A stretch of DNA of 6,959 nucleotides from Planctomycetota bacterium (GTDB lineage Bacteria; Planctomycetota; Phycisphaerae; Sedimentisphaerales; Anaerobacaceae), in contig JABMRO010000186.1 in NCBI GenBank assembly GCA_013202635.1, positions 1-6,959 on the forward strand. Reading direction: 5' to 3'. The position numbers were made by a program, and so were the translations under genes. Below, piece after piece: positions 1 to 5,453 of the stretch. Each line of letters begins with the position of its first letter. Within the stretch, counting starts at the first letter, position 1. Under the pieces are notes generated by a model. The model worked only from the letters and a program-made list of their open reading frames with translations, ran no database searches and was not told where the DNA came from.

Positions 1-758
1 GTCCATGGGCCATTTGTGTTGAACTGGCTGTGCCAGTTTAAAGTCCACAACTGTTTTAGTCCAATCTTCCTCGCGGACCAATCCATAAAAAGCATATTTA
101 CCGTTCCATTATGACGGTCAACGCAGACGCGATTCATCTCATTTGTAATAGGAGTATCCGCTGGGCCGTCTTCGGTTGTTGGGGGTAGGTCGGCTTCTCT
201 TGGCCATGAATCGACCCACCAACTACCTGTAAAGACCGGGACATTATTTGCATTTTCTACCTCGGAAGTGCCCCAGTGCCATTCGGCCGGTGTTCTGCCC
301 CAGCCGTTATTTCTGTTGCCGGAACTGCTGGAAGCCTTGATATTTAATATCCAGCCGTTCAGACCATAGCTGCCTATATCACCTGAGGTTTGCCAGGCTA
401 CAACGGACCAGTTATCCCGGGGGATACCTCCCTGCGGGAGTGGCTTTACGGCCTGTGGGCAAAGCCACATCTTTTCACTATGGGCCTTGGTGTAGGGTCT
501 CATTGTTTCCCGCCAGAATTTACCGGAGCCCATCCCGCTGCGTGTGCCATTCAACTCGCCGGTAAAAAAATAACCGTTGTTGTCGCCGCAGTACATTGCA
601 AACATAAGGCCCCATTGTCGCAGGTTTGAAAGACAAACCATATCTTTGGCTCTTCTACGACCGCTGCTGCCAATGGCCCCGATGTTCTTCAGCAGGAAAA
701 CAATGCAACCTAAAATAATAAAAATATCTTTTCTCGTAAAAGTTCTTCTTGATTTCAT
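1..758 (-). CDS. Prepilin-like protein, H-X9-D type (3' end outside window)
   Basis: This is an open frame of 252 codons without a stop, cut by the window edge. The start is ATG at 758-756, with AAAGGA (772-767) 8 nt upstream. One hydrophobic helix lies at residues 12-24. It is followed by a basic stretch and the 'RRAK..VC.SNL.QWG' pattern (35-50) typical of Planctomycetota type II-secretion-like prepilins. Near the C-terminus H216 and D226 are nine residues apart (RHNGTVNMLFMDW), which is the H-X9-DG signature with Trp in place of Gly. It is followed by LKQLWTLNWH (235-244), a recurring ending in Phycisphaerae proteins of this class. The normal FTLIE cleavage motif reads FTRKD (7-11), so the +5 Glu is Asp and two charged residues precede it; processing by prepilin peptidase is uncertain. 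The ATG overlaps the stop of the propeller gene, which suggests translational coupling. The role (pseudopilin or surface/exported protein) is inferred. Confidence 0.85.
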   Translation of the reverse strand, partial: MKSRRTFTRKDIFIILGCIVFLLKNIGAIGSSGRRRAKDMVCLSNLRQWGLMFAMYCGDNNGYFFTGELNGTRSGMGSGKFWRETMRPYTKAHSEKMWLCPQAVKPLPQGGIPRDNWSVVAWQTSGDIGSYGLNGWILNIKASSSSGNRNNGWGRTPAEWHWGTSEVENANNVPVFTGSWWVDSWPREADLPPTTEDGPADTPITNEMNRVCVDRHNGTVNMLFMDWSARKIGLKQLWTLNWHSQFNTNGPW

Positions 759-2122
759 TGCATTATTCCTTTGTCGTTAAGCCAGTTTGCCGCCAAAAGG
801 GCAACATTGTTGAAATTTACAGTTCCGTCAGAGTTTAAATCTCCCACCCAGCTCAGGTCGGGCACCTGTTCTTCGCTGCATTGTGGGCTGAGTGCCACAA
901 CCACATTATTCGACTGCTCAATCAGGAATGAATTGTCCCTTGAATCTGCGACAATTATGGTGTTGTCCGCTGCTATTACGGTATAACTGAGCCAGTTATC
1001 GCTCTGATAACGAGAGACCTCATAGCCGTCTGAATCTACTACGTAAAGGTAGCCGTCATCGCTGGCGGCGTAGATGAGACCATTGATGTCAACAGTTAAG
1101 GTAAAACCACCAATAGTTCTCAGGCACGTTGTCCATTTTATGTTTCCATTGGGATCAACTGCTCTGAGGTATGGGTCGTCGAAGCTTACGTAGATTGTCC
1201 CATCCGGCCCCAAAGCCGGTTCAGACCAGCCGTCTGCGTCTCCGTAATTTTCAAGGTATTCAAGTTCAAAGAAACCACTTTGAGGATCTGCTAAGTCAAT
1301 AGACCAGATAATAGCACCGTCGTTATGGTCGATTGCGTACAGGTTTGTATCATATAGCAACGTCTGGTAAATCGTACCATCGTCGGCAACGACCGGCGAG
1401 GCAAACGGCCAGCCCTGAGATTCAAAATTGCACGTCCACTTTAAAGAGCCGTCGTTGGGATTAAGTGCATACAAATTCGGGTCATATAATCCCGCGATAT
1501 AGACTGTATCGTCGCTGCCTATCGCAGGCGAGGCGAAAATCGTGCCGGTTGATACTTCGCCGGGACCTTTGGTCTCAAAGCTCCACAACTCGCTGCCATC
1601 CTGACCCAGGGCGTAAAGTATGCCATCCTGCGAGCAGACGTATACATTACCGTCCTCAGATACTGCTGGAGATGAGGAAATGGGGCCATCGGTAGTGTGC
1701 GTCCATAGCAGGTTGCCGCTGACATCAACAGCATAGAGATTTCCATTTTTGCTTCCGACATACACAGTGCCATCAGGCCCTATGCTTGGCGAACTAAGGA
1801 GCGGTGAATTCGCATCGTAACTCCAGAGTAGTGAGCCATCGTGATTGAGAGTATATAATTTGCCGTCTTCGCAGGCAATATGCACTCTATTATCAAAACC
1901 CACAGTGAGGCTTGCTGATACCGGCCCATTTGTTTCGAACTTCCATTTGATACAGCCAAGCTCCAGCCCGGAATTCTCGCTTAGACCGGTCCGCTTGAAA
2001 TTGCCGCCAAGTGATTTCCACGTAGATTTGACTACAAGACCATCGTTGCCGACGGTGATTGTTCCTGCAAAACCAAGAATGACTAAAACCAGCCAACTCG
2101 TTACTGGAATTGTGTTTTTCAT
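755..2122 (-). CDS. Exported PQQ-like beta-propeller protein with C-terminal dockerin-like Ca-loop
   Basis: The protein has 455 residues. A hydrophobic signal-like segment (about 8-24) has only one charged residue before it and no clear AxA cleavage site. A 'W.SLGGNFKRTGLS' entry (35-48) resembles the W-x-G-x-x-xRTG start of many PQQ-type propellers. Seven LYxxD..G...W-type units follow, near residues 89-100, 129-140, 169-180, 217-229, 261-273, 319-330 and 359-371. Most are preceded by 'SSP.IG.DGTVYVGS'-type strands. This matches PQQ_2/PQQ_3 repeats forming a seven- or eight-bladed propeller. Residues 427-439 (GDLNSDGTVNFNN) form an EF-hand-like dockerin loop followed by LLAANWL. Only one such repeat is present, as is common in Phycisphaerae exported proteins. 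The start has AGGGAG (2134-2129) 6 nt upstream. It is probably periplasmic or cell-surface. Ligand binding or scaffolding is likely, but no enzyme function can be assigned. It is first in an operon with the prepilin-like gene. Confidence 0.9.
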   Translation of the reverse strand: MKNTIPVTSWLVLVILGFAGTITVGNDGLVVKSTWKSLGGNFKRTGLSENSGLELGCIKWKFETNGPVSASLTVGFDNRVHIACEDGKLYTLNHDGSLLWSYDANSPLLSSPSIGPDGTVYVGSKNGNLYAVDVSGNLLWTHTTDGPISSSPAVSEDGNVYVCSQDGILYALGQDGSELWSFETKGPGEVSTGTIFASPAIGSDDTVYIAGLYDPNLYALNPNDGSLKWTCNFESQGWPFASPVVADDGTIYQTLLYDTNLYAIDHNDGAIIWSIDLADPQSGFFELEYLENYGDADGWSEPALGPDGTIYVSFDDPYLRAVDPNGNIKWTTCLRTIGGFTLTVDINGLIYAASDDGYLYVVDSDGYEVSRYQSDNWLSYTVIAADNTIIVADSRDNSFLIEQSNNVVVALSPQCSEEQVPDLSWVGDLNSDGTVNFNNVALLAANWLNDKGIMQ

Positions 2123-2196
2123 TATTTTCTCCCTAATTAGATTTTGTTCCTCATTGCCATTTACTTGCGCTAAGCAAAATTGGCTTTATGTCCGAT

Positions 2197-2205
2197 ATTA
2201 TAGCA
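2197..2205 (-). promoter_or_regulatory. Candidate extended -10 promoter for the propeller operon
   Basis: On the minus strand the sequence reads TGCTATAAT, a perfect extended -10 (TGn plus TATAAT), about 75 nt upstream of the propeller start codon. The hexamer 17 nt further upstream (TCGAAT) is a poor -35, which extended -10 promoters tolerate. Assignment is by sigma70 consensus only. Confidence 0.5.
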
Positions 2206-2206
2206 G

Positions 2207-2260
2207 AAACCGCTCTGAAATTCGATTATAAAGTGCTTAATCCGGTAAGTGAAGCGGTTT
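2207..2260. promoter_or_regulatory. Inverted repeat centred between the divergent promoters
   Basis: AAACCGCT (2207-2214) and AGCGGTTT (2253-2260) are perfect 8-bp inverted arms separated by 38 nt. The centre (2233.5) is 34 nt from the middle of the leftward extended -10 and 34 nt from the middle of the rightward -35. This symmetric placement suits a shared regulator site. A rightward terminator is possible, because the right arm runs into a T tract, but the 38-nt loop makes it a poor one. Confidence 0.35.
2225..2253 (-). promoter_or_regulatory. Second candidate promoter for the propeller operon
   Basis: On the minus strand TTCACT (2253-2248) is followed, after 17 nt, by TATAAT (2230-2225). 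The -35 matches 4 of 6 consensus bases and the -10 all six. It lies 28 nt upstream of the extended -10 candidate. The two may be tandem or alternative starts. Confidence 0.4.
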
Positions 2261-2264
2261 TTTA

Positions 2265-2293
2265 TTGACAAGAAAGTTATTTACTGGTAGTAT
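2265..2293 (+). promoter_or_regulatory. Sigma70-type promoter for the HEAT-repeat gene
   Basis: TTGACA (2265-2270) is a perfect -35. After exactly 17 nt comes TAGTAT (2288-2293), preceded by TGG, an extended -10. Transcription would begin near 2300, giving a leader of about 165 nt before the start codon at 2465. It is the best promoter match in the window. Confidence 0.65.
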
Positions 2294-2308
2294 ATTGTAA
2301 TGAAGGAT

Positions 2309-2340
2309 GGTTTTTGTCTATGTGTTGTACGACAAAAATC
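2309..2340 (+). promoter_or_regulatory. Leader hairpin or palindromic site
   Basis: GGTTTTTGTC (2309-2318) and GACAAAAATC (2331-2340) pair over ten positions with one G-U, around a 12-nt loop. The inner eight positions (TTTTTGTC/GACAAAAA) are perfect. It begins about 10 nt after the predicted transcription start. It could be a 5'-end stabilising stem or an operator. No known riboswitch fold was recognised, and the rest of the leader to 2450 shows nothing else convincing. Confidence 0.3.
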
Positions 2341-2464
2341 GCCCCAATATAGAGGTTTTTTGGAGGTAAGGGCCGGCAAATCTGGTTCTTTGACTGTATT
2401 TGTTATTGGCCGCTTAGCCCGTTTTTTGTGATAGAAAAGCAGAGAGTTTTTAGGAGAAATTTCG

Positions 2465-4261
2465 ATGTTCAACGGAAAAACTGCCGCAGCAATTTTAGCA
2501 GTGACACTTATTGTCGTTAGTGCCGGTTTGGCTCAGACTCTTGAGGAGAACTGGAATAATTTCCTGCATTATACCAAGATTGGCCGACCTGATTTAGCCA
2601 AGGGATATGCACAGGTGATCCTGCAAGGCAATCCCGACCCTGTAAAGTTGCTTGAACTAAGTAAAAAAAATCCTCAGGGTTACGCGATTTTATTACGAGT
2701 CAACGAATTCGCCCCTGATCCTGAGCTGGCAGAGTTGAGCGGTAAAATCCTCGACCTTATCGAGAAGGGCAGCTATACCCGCCGTGCCGATCCGAGGGTT
2801 ATCGTAATGGAGGTAAAAAGGCTAAGCAGTACCGACCGCGGCTGGTTCACTGCGGTTAAGCGACTTCGCAATGCGGGTGAATATGCGATACCATTTATGC
2901 TTGATGCGATAGCCGACGATTCCCGCGAACGAGAACTGCCGGATATTGTACGGGCACTTCCGCAAATTGGCAGGGATGCGATAAGGCCACTTGCGGCGGC
3001 ATTGCAGACTGAAAATGTGGCGCTCAAAGCCCAGATAATACAGGCATTAGGTAAGATTGGTTATCCCCAATCACAGGCTTATCTGAAGTATATTGTCGAA
3101 AATGACGGTTCAGCGGAGGTGCGTGATTTAGCCAAGATCAGCCTGAGTAAAATTGATCCTGGTACATTGAAAATTTCGGGCGCCCAGTTGTTCTTCGAGC
3201 TTGCCGAGAAGTACTATTATCATGCGCAGTCGTTGACCCCAGCTGGGGATGCCGATTTTTCCAATATTTGGTTCTGGGACACTAATCAGCAGCGATTAGC
3301 TCGGGCAGAAGTTCCAAAGAGTTACTTTAACGAACTTATGGCGATGCGCTGCTGCGAATGGGCTCTCAAATCCGATGCAGGATTCGGACCGGCTATTGGC
3401 TTGTGGTTAGCTGCCTTTTTCAAGGCCGAGTCCGCCGGTATTGAGAAGATGCCCGGCTACTTTGGCGAGAGCCACGCCGATGCGCTTGTCTATGCCACCA
3501 CCGCTGGAGTTGAATATCTCCATCAGGCTCTTGCAAGGGCGGTCAAAGACAAGAATGCTTATGTCGCACTTGGTGCTATAGAGGCATTGGGTACCACCGC
3601 CGGTGAAAAATCCTTGCTTTATCGCATTGGGCCGGCTCAGCCGCTGCTTGAGGCCCTGACTTTCGATAATATTATGGTAAGATACAGTGCCGCTATAGCA
3701 ATAGCTGCGGCGGGGCCTAAGGAGCCGTTTGCCGAAAGTAAGCTTGTCGTAGCGAATTTGGCGGAGGCTTTAGGACAGAATTCGCAGCCGGCCGCCGGAC
3801 AGGATAGCCAGTGGAACCAGCAGATAGCCGACAGCTATGCCCTCCGAACAGCTCAGGTTATGCTCAAGTTGGCTTTAACCAGAAATCCTGTTATCAATTT
3901 ATCTGCGGCCCAGAATGCTCTTGTAAGTGCGGTAAATGACGAGAGAAAGGAAATCCAGATTTTGGCCGGCCAGATTTTAGCTCATCTCGATAGCCCCGGC
4001 GCCCAGCGGGCAATAGCAGCAATGGCCCTTGATAATAACAATGCCGCTGATGTGCGAATATCGGCGTTTAACTCCCTTGCAACTTCGGCAAAGTTAAATG
4101 CAAATATGCTGGTCGGTCCGATGATTGACGCGATTTACTCACTTATCAGTTCGACCGATACGCCCCCCGAGCTTCGCAGCGCAGCGGCTGCCGCTTACGG
4201 AGCGCTTAATCTGCCCAGCCAAAAAGTAAAGGACCTTATCCTCGACCAGGCTAAATCATAG
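2465..4261 (+). CDS. Exported HEAT/Armadillo-repeat protein of planctomycete type
   Basis: The protein has 598 residues. The ATG at 2465 has AGGAG (2452-2456) 8 nt upstream. A signal peptide spans residues 1-23 (K5, hydrophobic core 7-20, likely cleavage GLA|Q at 23/24), so the protein acts outside the cytoplasm. Alpha-helical repeat units follow: 136-170 (AIPFMLDAI..), 171-199 (AIRPLAAAL....ALGKIG) and 200-228, then 364-418, 478-508, 511-540 and 565-585. These match HEAT-like helix pairs with conserved Ala/Gly/Pro turns. Residues about 240-345 break the pattern with an aromatic-rich TPR-like helical stretch (FFELAEKYYYHAQSL, NIWFWDTN, CCEWALKSD). I recall similar HEAT proteins in Phycisphaerae genomes with no known function. 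A role as a protein-binding scaffold is inferred from the fold. There is no catalytic motif. It is monocistronic or loosely linked to the next gene. Confidence 0.88.
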   Translation: MFNGKTAAAILAVTLIVVSAGLAQTLEENWNNFLHYTKIGRPDLAKGYAQVILQGNPDPVKLLELSKKNPQGYAILLRVNEFAPDPELAELSGKILDLIEKGSYTRRADPRVIVMEVKRLSSTDRGWFTAVKRLRNAGEYAIPFMLDAIADDSRERELPDIVRALPQIGRDAIRPLAAALQTENVALKAQIIQALGKIGYPQSQAYLKYIVENDGSAEVRDLAKISLSKIDPGTLKISGAQLFFELAEKYYYHAQSLTPAGDADFSNIWFWDTNQQRLARAEVPKSYFNELMAMRCCEWALKSDAGFGPAIGLWLAAFFKAESAGIEKMPGYFGESHADALVYATTAGVEYLHQALARAVKDKNAYVALGAIEALGTTAGEKSLLYRIGPAQPLLEALTFDNIMVRYSAAIAIAAAGPKEPFAESKLVVANLAEALGQNSQPAAGQDSQWNQQIADSYALRTAQVMLKLALTRNPVINLSAAQNALVSAVNDERKEIQILAGQILAHLDSPGAQRAIAAMALDNNNAADVRISAFNSLATSAKLNANMLVGPMIDAIYSLISSTDTPPELRSAAAAAYGALNLPSQKVKDLILDQAKS

Positions 4262-4296
4262 TGCGGAAATAGACTACAGGTTTTTGCATTAGCTTA

Positions 4297-4325
4297 ACAG
4301 AGAACCTTTGGCTCTGTAGGTTTTT
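4297..4325 (+). terminator. Weak intrinsic terminator after the HEAT gene
   Basis: ACAGAG (4297-4302) pairs with CTCTGT (4312-4317), with a possible inner CC/GG pair. TTTTT follows at 4321-4325 after a 3-nt gap. The stem is short. An alternative pairing of CTACAG (4274-4279) with CTGTAG (4314-4319) would disrupt it. Partial read-through to the next gene is likely. Confidence 0.4.
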
Positions 4326-4373
4326 AGTCTGTTCGACCTGAACGGTCTACATGAGAATTATCGAGTAGATGCT

Positions 4374-5108
4374 ATGTTGGAGGTTATGCTTGAAATTTGG
4401 ACAATCATGTTAAATATTCTTGGCTTTTTCTGGAATATGTTGTTCAGATTTTTCGATAGGCAAATAGCCATATTGCTTGTGGTTGGAACATTCGCAGTGG
4501 TTGTGGTTGCCGCATTTCAGGATCGCATTCGTTCCCGCTTGTTCGCCCCAAGGCTTAGGTTGGACGGAGGTCCAGATTATTTCCCCGACATCGATCCAAT
4601 TCCCTTAGGTAATCCTGAGGGCAATATATACGGTTGTTTTGTTGGACTTCCAATCAGGAATCATGGTCCCGCACCAGCCAAAGAAATTGAGGTTCTTGTT
4701 AGTGAGCTTGAGAGGTTTCATAATAACAAGTTCGAGCCAAACCATAGATTCTATCCATTGCCTCTTTATTGGCGTCACTATAACCCTAAAATAGTCTTTT
4801 TAGATAGATTATTGCCTGGTTCTATTCGTCACATTGGGCTTGGTTTTATCCCATCGGAACTGACCATAAAAAAAAGTGTAGGATTTGGTCTCCAACAAGA
4901 AAAGCTACCATTTATAATCGACTCACCAATGAGACCTAATACACTAAGTAACATTATTAATCCTGGTAGATACCGTATGACTTTAGAAATCACAGCTTCC
5001 AATAGTCAAAAGCCGGTCAAAATTGTCATCGAATTGTCTTTTGACGGCGAGTGGCAGGCAGACAATACAAGAGGAATGGTCAGCATAAAACGTGTAGATA
5101 ATTCTTAG
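4374..5108 (+). CDS. Membrane-anchored beta-rich protein of unknown function
   Basis: The protein has 244 residues from the first ATG. A hydrophobic N-terminal segment (8-24) and a strong membrane helix (about 30-48) are followed by a basic stop-transfer stretch and 'APRLRL' (58-63). The remaining 180 residues look like a beta-sandwich: 'GLPIRNHGPAPAKEIEVLVSEL' style strands (91-112), F-x-P..LPLYW (120-133), then 'GRYRMTLEITASNS' (198-211) and 'ELSFDGEW' (220-227). I recall the arrangement TM, PRLRL, RN.G...A..VEV, GxYxLxLxIxAxN, G.W as a widespread uncharacterised family in accessory regions. No enzyme motif is visible. The start is uncertain, since no good Shine-Dalgarno precedes 4374. The gene is AT-richer than the HEAT gene. 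It is followed by a strong terminator and is probably its own unit or a read-through partner. Confidence 0.85.
   Translation: MLEVMLEIWTIMLNILGFFWNMLFRFFDRQIAILLVVGTFAVVVVAAFQDRIRSRLFAPRLRLDGGPDYFPDIDPIPLGNPEGNIYGCFVGLPIRNHGPAPAKEIEVLVSELERFHNNKFEPNHRFYPLPLYWRHYNPKIVFLDRLLPGSIRHIGLGFIPSELTIKKSVGFGLQQEKLPFIIDSPMRPNTLSNIINPGRYRMTLEITASNSQKPVKIVIELSFDGEWQADNTRGMVSIKRVDNS
4379..4383 (+). promoter_or_regulatory. GGAGG element bearing on the start of the membrane protein
   Basis: GGAGG is the only strong Shine-Dalgarno-like sequence here, but it lies inside the first codons of the longest frame. It is only 2 nt before the second in-frame ATG (4386), too close for normal use, and 23 nt before the third (4407). 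The start at 4374 is kept by length. Starts at 4386 or 4407 would leave the main membrane helix intact. Confidence 0.3.
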
Positions 5109-5128
5109 CTTATTGTTTTTTGCATTGC

Positions 5129-5154
5129 CGGGAAAATTTCCCGCACCTATTTTT
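5129..5154 (+). terminator. Terminator-like hairpin, first of two
   Basis: CGGGAAA and TTTCCCG form a near-perfect palindrome (5129-5143) with a one-base centre. CACCTA and then TTTTT follow. The 6-nt gap before the T tract and the tight loop make it a weaker terminator than the next hairpin. Confidence 0.4.
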
Positions 5155-5160
5155 GCACAT

Positions 5161-5189
5161 AATGCCCGTTGTTATCAGCGGGTATTTTT
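5161..5189 (+). terminator. Intrinsic terminator after the membrane-protein gene
   Basis: AATGCCCGTTG (5161-5171) pairs with CAGCGGGTATT (5176-5186) over eleven positions, with two G-U pairs, around a TTAT loop. The stem runs directly into TTTTT (5185-5189) and a T-rich tail. This is a classic rho-independent shape. It separates the membrane protein from the epimerase/cyclase region. Confidence 0.75.
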
Positions 5190-5254
5190 GTTATTATACG
5201 GCACTTCTATTGATAAACTGACTTAACTTATTGAGAAAAGAAATCCAACGACTA

Positions 5255-5363
5255 ATTGAAAGGAGTGCAAAATGGCTGTTGATGCTAAGCAGGTATCGGC
5301 CTGTCTCGAAGAATGCAAAAAACACCTGACCACAGAACTTCTGCCTTTTTGGCTGGACCGATG
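5255..5363 (+). repeat. Direct repeat, left copy (109 bp)
   Basis: It is identical over 109 bases to 6845-6953. It starts 17 nt before the epimerase start codon and includes its AAAGGAG ribosome-binding site and codons 1-30 plus two bases. Identity stops abruptly on the left (A versus T). On the right it degrades through third-codon-position changes. The copies are in the same orientation, offset by 1590 bp. Confidence 0.97.
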
Positions 5364-5406
5364 TAAAGATGATAAAAATTATGCTGTGTTTGTCACTTTT
5401 GAATAA
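5272..5406 (+). pseudogene. Truncated N-terminal fragment of AGE-family epimerase
   Basis: The frame has 44 codons with an intact AAAGGAG site 6 nt before the ATG. Residues 1-33 equal the start of the gene at 6862. The motif ELLPFWLDRCKD (22-33) is typical of the first helices of N-acylglucosamine 2-epimerase/cellobiose 2-epimerase proteins, which are normally about 390-420 residues with an (alpha/alpha)6 barrel. The fragment then reads DKNYAVFVTFE and stops. This tail weakly resembles the family's 'NGGFxTxFD' strand, so it may be a diverged remnant. No catalytic His is present, so it is not an epimerase. It probably marks one end of an insertion. It may still be translated as a short peptide ahead of the cyclase gene. 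Confidence 0.8.
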
Positions 5407-5417
5407 TAGAGTATACA
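5390..5417 (+). promoter_or_regulatory. Candidate promoter of the cyclase-like gene
   Basis: TTGTCA (5390-5395, 5 of 6 consensus) is followed after 16 nt by TATACA (5412-5417, 4 of 6). The -35 lies inside the end of the truncated epimerase frame. The -10 overlaps a GAGT-N4-ACTC dyad (5409-5420). AGTATACAC (5410-5418) recurs as AGTATAGAC (5431-5439), 21 nt on, about two helical turns away, so paired operator sites are possible. Confidence 0.4.
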
Positions 5418-5453
5418 CTCCTAATTTGAAAGTATAGACAGGAGGTTTTTAAA

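Noticed and set aside
390..780. Plus-strand open frames at 390-629 and 577-780
   Set aside because: They are antisense to the prepilin-like and propeller genes, whose family motifs are clear; no domain features of their own.
1465..2231. Open frames at 1465-1695 (+), 1519-1773 (-), 1845-2231 (+) and 1893-2096 (-)
   Set aside because: They lie in other frames of the propeller gene and have arbitrary, Arg/Pro/Ser-rich translations.
2281..2472. A 63-codon minus-strand frame in the intergenic leader
   Set aside because: It overlaps the HEAT start codon and its ribosome-binding site, and has no recognisable protein features.
2773..3027. An 84-codon minus-strand frame inside the HEAT gene
   Set aside because: It is a shadow of the well-supported HEAT-repeat coding sequence.
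4374..5108. The membrane protein as a Pycsar PycTM-type effector
   Set aside because: It has a short N-terminal membrane anchor and a beta-rich soluble domain, not a multi-helix membrane effector with a nucleotide-sensing part. It lies outside the repeats and behind a terminator.
4281..5157. Recurring TTTTTGCA (4281, 5117, 5150)
   Set aside because: Three short T-rich octamers in AT-rich spacers are expected by chance and occupy no consistent structural position.
5194..5418. A 74-codon minus-strand frame across the left repeat
   Set aside because: It is antisense to the epimerase fragment, which has a family match and ribosome-binding site.
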